Below, piece by piece: positions 13,201-22,666 of a stretch of 64,000 bases of DNA. The DNA comes from Halisarca cf. caerulea (taxonomy: Eukaryota; Porifera; Demospongiae; Chondrillida; Halisarcidae), in contig CAUJGJ010000083.1 of assembly GCA_963170055.1 (NCBI GenBank), forward strand, positions 1,318,601 through 1,382,600, written 5' to 3'. The notes below the pieces were generated by a model, which had not been told where the DNA came from, searched no databases, and saw nothing but the letters and a program-made list of their open reading frames with translations. Made by a program: the position numbers and the translations under genes. Numbering within the stretch: the first letter of the stretch is position 1; the number at the start of each line of letters is the position of its first letter.

Positions 13201-15286
13201 TCATTGCTAAGCTGTTTCACAGCAGGGTTTGTATAGTTTTGGACCATATCAATGATGCATGCCTTATATAATAACTACATGCCTCCTCTATGTACCTGCA
13301 TATATGCTGTATTATTACAATGAATTGTTAGTATTGATTGGATTTAGGACTGCTGCTGCGCTTAGAACATCCATGATGGCTTCCTTGCTGACACTGCTGG
13401 ACAATTCTCTGTTGTCAATTAGTTCTGTTGAAGACTTCATGGAGAGGTTGCTGCCACAGGTCTTATCATGTCTTGATGATTCAAATGAATCCACAAGGAA
13501 AATGTCCTGTCAGGCTTTAAGTTACCTGATTCCAGCAATGAATGGTGAGTGCTGACTAAACCTTATGAGTCAGTTTAGCGTCTGTGCAAAGTGTGTGTGT
13601 AGGAGCCCACCATAAGCATGCATGCATGTCTATGAAACCTCTGCCTCCCAAGGTTCCATTTTCACTAGTGCAGGCCAGCTGTTCATGTTATATTACCATG
13701 CATGGTACACTGCAAGTGATAGGCATGCATGACTGTCCATAAAACGTCTGAATTTCTTGTACTTTCTGAGATTTCCTCAAGCACTACTTGCCACCATACT
13801 GCAATTGTTTTATGTGTTTTGTGTGATGGCATGGATGTCAAAAGTGTATACATCCATAGGTGCTAGGTACGTATGGTGTAATACTGTATTATGCTTGCAA
13901 TGGTGTATATGTATTATCGTATGTGTAGTGTGTCATAATGTAACTTGTGTCATACTCTACAATATAGTGGACAAACTTCATACAATTTACTGTGAATTGC
14001 TGAAAAGGTTGGATGACAGTGTTGAAGACATCAGACTCTGCATGACACAAACTTTGCTAGTCTACTTCAGGTATTGCTGCTTGTTTTTTCTTTATTTGAT
14101 GTCGTACGCAAAGCATTATTTTGGCCCTTCCAGAGCATTCCCCGATCAGTATGACTCTGCCTTTTACAAAGCTCACTGTGAGGCTATGTACTCTGCACTC
14201 CTCATCCATTTGGATGACTCCCACGAGATGATGCAGGTAGGACATATGTAGTTGTCCCCTATCGTCAGAGATTTCTGTTACAATACTGTGCATGGACATG
14301 TTTTAATGCATCTTGTGTATCTTGTGTATGGGTAGGAGTCTGTCTTGACTGTGTTGAAGGAAGCAAGTAGACTGAATGCAGAACTTTTAAAGGAAAAAAT
14401 TGAAAGTGTATACAGCAAACACAGATCACAAAAGTAAGAAGTATTCTGTGTGACTTTGTATATTTATGGGGTTTCACTAAGGATTGCTACAGTTTTGTGA
14501 ATTGCATGCACCTTTAATTCTTGAATGTGCTCCACTAGCACGTGTGCATCTACTGTGGACTGGTACTTTTCTCAAATACCTATTTTATGTGTACACTATA
14601 CTGTGTGTAGTCCCAACTTTAGTCAAATGATACTGTTTCTGATATGTTTGTGGTGTAATTGTGCACTGTAAGATGCGTATGTATGTTAGAATTTGGATGG
14701 GTAGTCAAAGAATACAAGTAATAGTTATTATATGGCTAGCTGGGCATTGGCGTATTTATTACCTGGGGGCAATTACAATAAAGAGGCAATGCCCAGCTAG
14801 CCATACAATAGCTAGCTTATTGTGAGCACTTAATTTTAACGCACAACGAATAGCAGCGTTGCCAAAGAAAGTGATTCGTTCTTTTGCTTTAAAACTTTTG
14901 ACGTTGACTCCTAAATCGAATTTCCATAGCAGTGAAGTGTTTTGTTGGGAACTAGAATTGACGATGTTATCGAAGGGAGTGAGTTTCATTCGTTCTTTTG
15001 TTTTAAACTTTTCAACATTTGATTATCGTAAACAGGGCAAAAGTGAGTAGTAGCCCGGGGCTCTTCTTGGTTATTGCCCTGTTTGCGGTCAGGTCTAACC
15101 GCAAACAGGGCAACAACAAGAAATACTGCCCTGTCAGTCCCTTTGATCTATTGCCCAACCATACAACAAATAGCAATGATGTCCATGTAGCAGGACATGA
15201 ACATGTCTCATGTTTCCTTCTTTGTTTCTTATTCTCATAGGTATTGTGATGAGCTTCTTCTCCAAATTTCTTCCTCAAGTTCATGA
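4289..15286 (+). CDS. DNAAF5: Dynein axonemal assembly factor 5 (HEATR2), 19 exons
   Basis: Cytoplasmic HEAT-repeat factor needed for preassembly of axonemal dynein arms. Exons: 4289-4324, 4398-4600, 7557-7791, 8074-8208, 8399-8547, 8893-8989, 9069-9156, 9223-9335, 9417-9539, 11130-11348, 12173-12364, 12515-12613, 12716-12873, 12949-13074, 13348-13544, 13968-14070, 14134-14236, 14336-14433, 15241-15286. They sum to 2,520 nt (839 residues plus stop) with phase kept at every junction; human DNAAF5 is 855 residues. Human-like blocks include EELRLELVNLL, SHQHSKVR, KLIPILL, LGCRVIVQRN, WKAGRTAAALRT, ELLKRLDDS, LLIHLDD and a terminal KYCDELL. All introns are GT-AG. Intron 2 (4601-7556) and intron 9 (9540-11129) are long and repeat-filled, intron 18 holds a foldback element. 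The start ATG follows a short leader and gives a brief hydrophilic N terminus. Its presence implies motile cilia or flagella with outer dynein arms in this organism. Confidence 0.93.
5114..5554. mobile_element. MITE with TA target duplication, CAGTAGAACCTC family
   Basis: The element begins CAGTAGAACCTC and ends GAGGTTCTACTG, an inverted pair, with TA on both sides (5112-5113, 5555-5556). Inside are repeats of 'aagaccac' and, near the right end, 'ggtcccaagggtggtc'. It has no coding potential. It sits in DNAAF5 intron 2. TA duplication points to mobilisation by a Tc1/mariner-type transposase. Confidence 0.75.
5700..6330 (-). mobile_element. Decayed retroelement C-terminal fragment in DNAAF5 intron 2
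   Basis: Reading the minus strand from about 6320 to 5860 gives blocks typical of the C-terminal end of animal retroelement polyproteins. First is a cysteine-containing block ending VNYAMM, then GFPMLPHNEIRD, NLLKEVCTNV, and in shifted frames a TANTEDRARVDI-like stretch and an AFFDIRVF-like stretch. Stops and frameshifts break every frame, so it is non-functional. The adjoining minus-strand open stretch 6369-6653 may belong to the same insertion but I cannot identify it. Confidence 0.6.
11847..12062. mobile_element. MITE, CCGTATATCCGG family, DNAAF5 intron 10
   Basis: The element starts CCGTATATCCGG and ends CCGGATATACGG, with TA flanks at 11845-11846 and 12063-12064. Subterminal 'aaattggcga' words occur in both orientations, extending the inverted repeats inward. 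It is 216 bp and non-coding. A related copy lies at 28502-29040. Confidence 0.8.
14716..15153. mobile_element. Two-hairpin foldback element, copy 1 (DNAAF5 intron 18)
   Basis: About 430 bp is shared with 31485-31902 at high identity. It holds two inverted repeats. The first has arms centred on GGCTAGCTGGGCATTG and its complement (about 14733-14751 and 14782-14804). The second has arms on GCCCTGTTTGCGGT and its complement (about 15076-15111). Between them the phrase 'attcgttcttttg' plus 'ttttaaa' occurs twice. There is no obvious coding potential. Confidence 0.75.
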
Positions 15287-15367
15287 ACTCTTTATTTCTT
15301 GCTGCATCTCACTCAGTTTTATTCTGTTTGTGCTTACATGTTAATTTAAAATTATAGTGGTATAATG

Positions 15368-15373
15368 AATAAA
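15368..15373 (+). terminator. Candidate polyadenylation signal of DNAAF5
   Basis: AATAAA lies 82 bp downstream of the DNAAF5 stop codon and is the first canonical signal after it. Confidence 0.6.
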
Positions 15374-16330
15374 ATAATGGTCAGTCATGCATTTTCTGTG
15401 TACATTAATTTTGTAGGATATGCTGACAACTCAAGAATGCATGACATTGTGCATGCGTAAGGATTGCATATGACAGCTATCCATGCATGCATGTATGTTT
15501 ATACAATACATATAGGACTGAACTGAAATATTTACATAATATGCATAATATGTGCATTGATGCATATAGTCAATAAAGAATTATATAATAATTATAGGAA
15601 TTAAATTGCATGACCGTGAGATCACCATGTGCATGTGAACTTATACTTAATTTCAATATTAGTATAGATCGAGATACAGTCAAACCTCGTTATATATATA
15701 TAATTACATAAATTTAAAACTGCATGCATATTACATGCATATGAAATCCCGGTGCAGGTTCATATAATAATGTGTAGTGCTTACACAAACTTTTAAGCTG
15801 AAATTTCTGCATGCAGTGCATGATCGAATTTTGTGTTAATTAATGAGGTTCAACTGATTTGTAATATATTACTATAGTTGAAGATAGATATTAATTTTAT
15901 AGTTATTTAATTAAACTTATAAAATTAATTCTTGCATATGTAATAATATAATATTACTTCTAATACAATGAAACCTCCATTAAAGGACACCTCAATAATA
16001 TGGCCACCTCCTTTCACAGGGCACCATATATTGCTTTGTCCGTATATCCCTCACATTTACATGTGTACATATAACCCTTCTAAATAAAGACACCTCAATA
16101 TATATACGTATACACAGGACAGTTCACTGTGGTCCCAATGGTGTCCTTATTATAGAGGTTCGTGGATATTGCCGGATTCTTTTTAACAAGAGTCGACTGC
16201 ACTTCGGAATAAAGAGATCTTGCTACGCGACACCAGCTTTAGGAAAGCTCCGCCATTTTCTTCATTAGTTTCTATAATCATAGACACTCTAAACTACGCT
16301 ATAATATAGCTGGGTCTGGGAACGAAAGTC
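15374..16330. other. Intergenic stretch between DNAAF5 and RNPC3
   Basis: Very AT-rich with many ATGCATGC and TATATA words and no supported gene. A degenerate member of the CAGT..AACCTC MITE family seems to occupy about 15970-16165, with 'gaaacctcc' at the left and 'agaggttcg' at the right. The last 100 bp before RNPC3 is more GC-rich and includes CCGCCATTTTC at 16251-16261, similar to a YY1-type core; that is a weak call. Confidence 0.45.
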
Positions 16331-16342
16331 ATGAACGACTAG
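16331..16342 (+). promoter_or_regulatory. Minimal upstream ORF (MND-stop) before RNPC3
   Basis: ATG AAC GAC TAG ends 3 nt before the RNPC3 start codon at 16346. If the transcript starts upstream, as it must for a leader of any length, ribosomes would meet this 4-codon uORF first. A regulatory effect is inferred, not shown. Confidence 0.4.
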
Positions 16343-16345
16343 AAC

Positions 16346-19300
16346 ATGGACTACTGCAAACTATTCGTGAAAAAGTTGCCTTTATTACTGACTAAAGAAG
16401 AAAAGGAAAGCCTTTTGAAGTGTTTTGGTGCATACCGAGTGGATGTATTTCCACTGAGTGGCAAAATGGTGGGTTTCTATAGATATATTCCTGTGGCAAC
16501 CTACGAGATTTAGTATTTAGGAAACCTGCAGTAAGTCCTCAGAGATATATGTGATTTTGTATTTCTTAGAGAACATGTGCAATTGCACATTTCAATAATA
16601 AAGAAGAAGCTGGAAGAGTAAGTTGATGTCTTCTATTTTTAATTAGGACCTCTAGTTCTACCATAGATACTAAATAACTACCATAGATACTCTGTAGTAG
16701 AGTTCAGGAGTGTGAATAATGTCGTAATCTTCCTTTAGGCTTTAATGAAGCTACATCAGTTGGAAATCCTTGGTTGCCATCTCACAGTTGAATATGCTCA
16801 TGACAATCATTTGCGCTCAAGAGATGTCAGTGATGCTAGGTCAGCTACTATGTGCTAGAATTTCCATGGTGTTACCCACATAGTCTTGCATGCCAGACCC
16901 TACCAAGATTATTTTCTTTGCACAAGTATTGGGGTCTGGTATGCAAGACTACGTAACATAAGAGTAATTGTGTTGTTGTAGTGTACAGTGAGACCTCACT
17001 TGTCCGTACCTCAGATATCCAGTTCCCTCACTTTCCACAGTAGTTTTATTGGAGCAGATAATTATGCAATAATCCTACTGTACACTATACTACCGCTCCC
17101 TCACTTATCTAGCTCCCTTGCTTTATCCGCTATTGAACATATGTGTGTAGATAAGTGAGGTCTACTATCATTGCGCAAAATATTTTCCCACTACAAACAC
17201 TGATTTTAAGGGCTACTGATGCTGCAGTGACAGTGACGCCCTTATGTTGTTCTAATGCACACATGATATGAGTGCATGGCATAGCAGCCCCCACGAGCTT
17301 AACTCCATTTCTTGTTAGGAAGGTCTCCTGTTTTAACAAGGACAGATATGATGTGAACAACTAATTAACCATGTTAATAAAGATCTTTGCTGTGTCTCAT
17401 ATTAGTTTAGAGTAGATTCCAAGGAATCTTGTGATCTTTGTTCTAAGCATACTGTGTTGTTGGACCTTGGTACAGCAACCAGGTATACAGTCACAATACA
17501 GAAATCATATTCTGAATTGTGTTGGATGCATAATACAAAAATGTATCTGTTTTTTTCTTTGGTGGAAGCATTTTCGTTGTTATTTATGTCAACTTATAGC
17601 TGTAAAATTATAATTTTTACTGTGTGAATAATTGTACTATAGCACATTATTACTTCCAAATTTTGTTGGTCATTTCTTATATAATCATTCTGTGTACAAT
17701 CCTGTATGACATATTTTACCATTGCTTTGGATGAGTATAGAGCTATTTTTATGTGATTTATTGTGTATGTACGTAGGTGGAAGTGTAAAACCTTACCAGA
17801 ACCCGATTTCATTGATGACAAAGTGAGTTTTGTGTTTCACAGATTCTGTACATGTACAAGCTTGAGACTAATACTAATGAGTACTGTGTGTGCTGTTGTT
17901 CTAATGATTTTGATAGCCAATGTACGTATGTGCATACAGTACATTGCATTTCATTCCTTCACTTGTAAATTACAATTTCATCACTGTGGTATTGATACCA
18001 CTGGTTTAACTCCATTGGCACATCTTTGTTTTTTGTGCCTGTGTAAGTACGTACATCATCATTAGTGTGTCTTGGGGAGCACTTTCACATCAGGCTACCT
18101 TTGTGCAACCCTTGCTGTGCATTTTACATGGATTCAATACAAACTTGAAAAGTCCCGATTAATTTTACTTTTATCCGTTTTTGTATGTGATTGCAAAGAA
18201 AGCTAATCCAATTTCAGATTCTGTGGAGGGAAGGAAGATGGAAGATAAGGAAAGTAGTGAGTCTGAGTTGTCTAGTGATGATGACGAGCAGTACAAGTAC
18301 GTATATAATTGAATGCAGATGCATTAAAAGAAACATTAAGTAAATTCACATGTGAATTGATCACCATTTTTGCGTAGACAAATGCTGTCGTTGCCTCAGA
18401 AGCGTCCACCAGCTCCTTTCAAGTCACTTATACCCACAAGCAGAAAAAGGAAGGTATATAGCCTACATTGTACCTTGTAATCTACACATATATAATAATG
18501 TACATTCATATATATACAGTGTTTAGTATTGCACTGCATGTAATACTGCTTCTGTCTCTTGTTGATCAATCATAATATTATTCTATTGCATGTACATGTT
18601 GTCATGACATATTACAGGCTATGATAATTATATCATTGTGCAGTGTGCATCTATACCTTCTGTAGCCTATTAGTATAGAAGTAGTGTGGAAGAAAGATTC
18701 TGCTGGTGGTGAGAATGAGCCTGTGGCTGAGAAAGAGGGGAAGGAGGAGCCTGTATGTTTATCAGAGGAAGAAAGAATTCTGCAGGAAATTCATACCAAC
18801 AGACTGACTGCAGAAGGTTTTAGAAAACTTTCAGAAAAGTGTATGTAAACATGAGGTTTAATTAAAGCATGTTTTCTTAACATCAGAACAGCAAGAGTTT
18901 ACAGTATTTCGAAACTACAATCCAGGAACTCCATCGTCTAAACTATACCTTAAGAATTTATCAAGACACATACAGCAGCAAGTGAGCCTACATACGGTGC
19001 ATGGTAATTTCTGGCATTTCATACCAGATGTAGAGTTTGGCTGCACATTAACTACTAATGTGTTGAAATATCACACTATGTGACATTCACTAGTTACTAC
19101 ACGTCCTGCTGGGAGTGTTAGGTTTACTGCTCAAGACCCGAGGGCGAGTACAGCAAAGTACGCAATATTCCTGTAGGGTGTGTAGTAACTATCTTGTGGC
19201 AAAGTTAGTGCACTAATTTTGTATTCAAACTGGCTTCACATTGTTTGACCATAGACACTCTAAACTACTTAGTATAGATAGTCTATTGTTTGACCGGCAT

Positions 19301-20052
19301 ACTGGTCTCTTTGATGTATGATGTCATCATGTGATAGTCCATCCCTATTGCCTTGTGTGCCATATGCTGTGTATACACCTCAGATTGTACAGATGGTCGG
19401 TAGTGTTGTGATTGTTCACTATACATGCATGCTACAGCTATACTCTTTTCACAGGATTTGGAGCGAATATTTGGCATTTTTGCTACAGATATGACAAGGT
19501 ATTCATGAAATATTACATGATTAAATGACATGGAAGTTGACCTACTGTCTGTATTTGATCCCCAGCTTTAGCGCAAAACTTATGAAGACTGGAAGAATGA
19601 AGGATCAAGCATTTGTTTCCTATTCAACTGACAGTGAAGCTGTCAGAGCTTTACAAGAAGCGAATGGCTTCAAATTCAAAGAGAAACCTATGGTGGTTGT
19701 ATCCTCTATTTGTGCATCATGGTGAAACTAACATTGACCACAATAGTCCATCATCACTATACATAGTCTAAAGGTGGATCCTGTACCGGCATTCTCTTCT
19801 TCCTTTGCCATGCAGTTGTTAGCCTGAGAGTTGCTTAATTTGACAGGCTGGCATTTACCAGGAGATATGCACGTGTGCATGCCTAACACACATACAGTGA
19901 ATTACTATGTTTGTCCCATTGAATCCTCTGGTCTTCATGGAATAGCATTTAATTTTAGAAAGAAGTAGACTAAGTATAATATTATGCTATTTATGAATAC
20001 TACTTATTCCTTAACATCTGTTACATAGCTCTTTTCAAACTCTGGAAATTGA
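16346..20052 (+). CDS. RNPC3: RNPC3, U11/U12-65K protein of the minor spliceosome
   Basis: Bridges U11 and U12 snRNPs: in the family the N-terminal RRM contacts U11-59K and the C-terminal RRM binds U12 snRNA. Exons: 16346-16468, 16570-16617, 16739-16839, 17411-17482 (probable), 17777-17822, 18199-18296, 18378-18453, 18666-18816, 18887-18981, 19455-19498, 19566-19698, 20029-20052. They total 336 codons plus stop, with phase kept throughout. RRM1 is in exons 1-3. An acidic SSESELSSDDDE stretch and basic SRKRK lie between the RRMs. FRNYNPGTPSSKLYLKN, FATDMTSF, MKTGRMKDQAF and ALQEANGFKFKEKPMVV form the conserved RRM2. The linker is much shorter than in human (517 residues). Exon 4 is supported only by phase and splice sites. 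The 5' site after exon 7 (GAAG/gtttta) is weak but required by homology. The last intron looks U12-type. AATAAA lies at 20315-20320. Confidence 0.88.
16886..16951. repeat. Inverted repeat in RNPC3 intron 3
   Basis: About 20-bp arms, 'agtcttgcatgccagaccc' and its near complement ending at 16951, flank a roughly 31-bp loop with one mismatch. It looks like a small foldback insertion. Confidence 0.6.
16986..17168. mobile_element. MITE, CAGT..GACCTC family, RNPC3 intron 3
   Basis: The left end CAGTGAGACCTCACTT follows TA, and the right end carries AAGTGAGGTCTACTA. The inverted match covers the outer ~18 bp with a decayed extreme right end. Non-coding. Confidence 0.55.
19699..20028 (+). other. Candidate U12-type intron (last intron of RNPC3)
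   Basis: The intron begins GTATCCTCT, matching the U12-type donor RTATCCTTT at all of the first seven positions. It ends with an exact U12 branch-site motif TTCCTTAAC at 20007-20015, whose branch A is about 14 nt from the terminal AG. Removing it joins KPMVV to LFSNSGN and a stop, restoring the beta-4 strand of RRM2. Retaining it gives VSSICASW and a stop. It is the only intron in the window with these signals. Confidence 0.8.
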
Positions 20053-21797
20053 AGCAATGGATGTTTGATAGTTGTATGAGTACATACAGTACATGTACAC
20101 AACGGTTGCCTTTTAACCCTCCTCAGTTACAATTGATTTTTGGTATGTTTTTTTAGAACTTTGTTTAGAATCTATTGTGAAAGAAGAATTCTCTCTTTCT
20201 CAACTGTATCAAACTATAGTCTTCAACAATTATTATTGAGTGATCACTAACGTTTGAACCACACACAGTGGCCTTAGTTCAATCAGAGTACATCAAAATA
20301 GTATTTTAAGCCCTAATAAACAGTAGTTGATTGTTCACAATGATTGGTAAGGAACACAGAGCAACATAAATTTGTAGGGAGTATTCAGTTGAAGGCACGC
20401 ATATATAGCATGTAGTCTCGCGTGGCCAGCCACATTTTCCTGTTCTCTGCACTTCTGTTTGAGGAACATGCAAAATGGAAGTGCAGAGAACAGGAAAAAG
20501 GGGCTGGCCACGTGAGACAACATAGCATGCATGGGATCAGCAATGTTAATGCCTATTGACTGCAACATACTGCCTGTGAGGTTATATATGGTGATACTGC
20601 AGCCATCAATGTCAAGGACCGGCCTGCATGCTGATAACTGTTCAGGAACTCTCCTGAACTCAGATTGAATGGAACTATATATATATAAAGAGCCTTTTTG
20701 ATCTACAACACTGTTATTTGAAGGGTATTATATATAAAGAGTGCCTCTTTGATCTGCAACATAATGATCATGATTTGTATGGTCCAAAATTCTATTCTGT
20801 TCCCAGAGGGGTTTGGTGGGCAGGTGAGACTGGACATGCATTGCAATTGCAGACTTTTCATTCTCATGCACCTCTTCTGGTAGCCCCTTAATTGATGTTC
20901 AATTCCAGTTCCATCTTGCTCTCCCCAATTTGTTCACAATATTAATACGTACATGCATGTCCATGGGATCTCATAGACCACTCAATCCAGAAATCTTCCA
21001 TGAATGATCTACGATTTTATAATTAACCTGCATGCACAGTCATGCAGGTCTTCTCTACAAACGGTGCTGGTTCTTGATCCGAATAATAATTCTATTATAT
21101 TTACGTAGAAACTGCAACACTGGGATATTTTCCATTTACAGACACAATATTATTATTACAAGTGTGATCTGTTGCACATATACTATTTGAGAAGAAAATA
21201 GCTGCAAGTATATAATCTGAAAGTAATATATAGAATATACAATAATGATGTTTTACTATATTATAGGTTATACAATTATGGAAACATTGCAATTGCATGC
21301 ATGCAAAATTATCATCAATTATTGAGATAATGCTATTAAGCACTATCACATTAATTCAGAATACTAGTTACATTTCAGCCCCATTGGCTGCTAGGTTTCA
21401 TTAGGTATTACGTTCTCAAACTGTAATTATATAGCATGTGCACTGTTTTGGTTTCCGTTTCATTTTTTATGTGAAATGCTATTTAGGACCCTTGTGTGCC
21501 CTATATAGTACCCCTTTGGGTATGGTGCTTGTTAATAATAAAAAATTATACATGTATATAATTATTATTATTATATTATATTGAAAAAGGAGAAATTGTG
21601 AAATGAAGATCTAAAATATCACTTAGTCTACGGTACATCATTATTTAATACAAAGTTATTCTCTCAAAATAATGAATCAGTACTATAATGTACATAATTA
21701 TGCACTCCAGATTCTGCTCACTAGATTCAAAGAAGTTCACATTGTAACAATGTGCCAATCATGGCATAAGCATGTCTCTTCTATGTGCAACATAGAG
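20053..21797. other. Intergenic stretch between convergent RNPC3 and FBXO45
   Basis: Holds the 3' untranslated regions of both genes: AATAAA at 20315-20320 for RNPC3, and a variant ATTAAA on the minus strand at 21644-21649 for FBXO45. A long hairpin is at 20415-20518. No gene or RNA was recognised. The remainder is AT-rich with ATGCAT words. Confidence 0.5.
20415..20518. repeat. Long near-perfect hairpin downstream of RNPC3
   Basis: Two 41-nt arms (20415-20455 and 20478-20518) pair with about three mismatches around a 22-nt loop. The arms include TGGCCAGCC and CCTGTTCTCTGCACTTC. It could be a foldback transposon, an inverted duplication or a small-RNA precursor. Confidence 0.75.
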
Positions 21798-22625
21798 TTA
21801 TCCAACAACGGGACCACCCACATACACCATGGAGATGTGCGAATCTCCATAAACAGCTGATATACAAGGGTACAGTGTCTTATGCAAAGGAAGGTTTTCA
21901 AACGGTGTTCCAATAGGAAAGTCATTTAGCTCAAATGAGACTGTACCCTTGTCAGCATTTAAGATAATTCCAATCCTGTCTCCAATCACGACCTGAGAGA
22001 AATAAAATGCGTAAATCTTAATACACTCAGTATACAAGTGATTAAAAAGGACAAAATTATGTAGGCCTACTTCATTGTTTAACTCTCCAATACATTTTCC
22101 ATTGTGCCTTAACTCATGCTTCACAACGTCCCATCCCCACGACTGATCGTTCTCTCCAAGAACACAGTAGTAGCCATTTCCATGCAAAGAACATGAACTA
22201 GTACAAATTCCAACACCCGCATGAGATCCTAACTTTGGAGAATCGAATCTAACTATCCACTCATGTATACCACGTGAAAAACCAACATTAGCGCGAGCTA
22301 CATCAGAGGATTGAGCAATGGGCCGTCTGCGTACGGAAAACATATTTGATAACATATCAAAGTTACCAGATACAGTGTCTTTCTTCCAAGTACAAATGAA
22401 AGCAATAATCTTTTGCTTGTGCGACAATCCACGCAGTAAGTCAAACTTTCTGGAATCAGGGGGTAGCAACGACGAATATGCATTAGCCCAGAAAACACCA
22501 TTGGCATCTGATAATACGTATTTCCATTTAGAACAGACAGCTTCACACGAAACCAAATCCTTCCAATTAAGTTGTTTAAAAATCTGTTTGAGGCAAATGG
22601 TAGGAAGGTCACTAGCGGTAGCCAT
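21798..22625 (-). CDS. FBXO45: FBXO45-like F-box/SPRY protein, 2 exons
   Basis: Substrate-recognition subunit of an atypical ubiquitin ligase; in bilaterians (FBXO45, FSN-1) it works with the PHR protein MYCBP2/Highwire/RPM-1. Exons in transcript order: 22071-22625 and 21993-free 21798-21992, separated by a 78-bp GT-AG intron. The protein is 249 residues (human 286; the difference is the human low-complexity N terminus). The F-box is at residues 5-50 (LPTICLKQIFKQLNWKDL, then CEAVCSKWK). The SPRY domain follows, with RRRPIAQSSDVARANVGFS, EWIVRF, DQSWGWDVV, HNG and LYPCISAVYGD, which match FBXO45 rather than generic SPRY proteins. The start ATG at 22625 is chosen because the upstream in-frame ATG (22718) lies inside ATP23 exon 1. 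The start codon is 41 bp from that of divergent ATP23. Confidence 0.92.
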   Translation of the reverse strand: MATASDLPTICLKQIFKQLNWKDLVSCEAVCSKWKYVLSDANGVFWANAYSSLLPPDSRKFDLLRGLSHKQKIIAFICTWKKDTVSGNFDMLSNMFSVRRRPIAQSSDVARANVGFSRGIHEWIVRFDSPKLGSHAGVGICTSSCSLHGNGYYCVLGENDQSWGWDVVKHELRHNGKCIGELNNEVGLHNFVLFNHLYTECIKIYAFYFSQVVIGDRIGIILNADKGTVSFELNDFPIGTPFENLPLHKTLYPCISAVYGDSHISMVYVGGPVVG

Positions 22626-22666
22626 ATTAATGGGGGAATTCCCTAACGCAAGCTCGGCTTTTTGAC
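22626..22666. promoter_or_regulatory. 41-bp gap between divergent FBXO45 and ATP23 start codons
   Basis: Only 41 bp separates the two start codons, so transcription start sites of one or both genes must lie within the coding exon of the other, or the leaders are only a few bases long. No TATA box is seen. A short GGGGGAATTCCC stretch at 22632-22643 is nearly palindromic. Confidence 0.6.

Noticed and set aside
17130..17360. Minus-strand 76-codon frame within RNPC3 intron 3
   Set aside because: Antisense in an intron next to a MITE, with no splice or homology support.
18887..18981. Reading the intron before RNPC3 exon 8 as U12-type because of TTTTCTTAAC
   Set aside because: The motif resembles a U12 branch site but lies only about 6 nt from the AG, and the donor GTTTTAGAA does not match a U12 donor.
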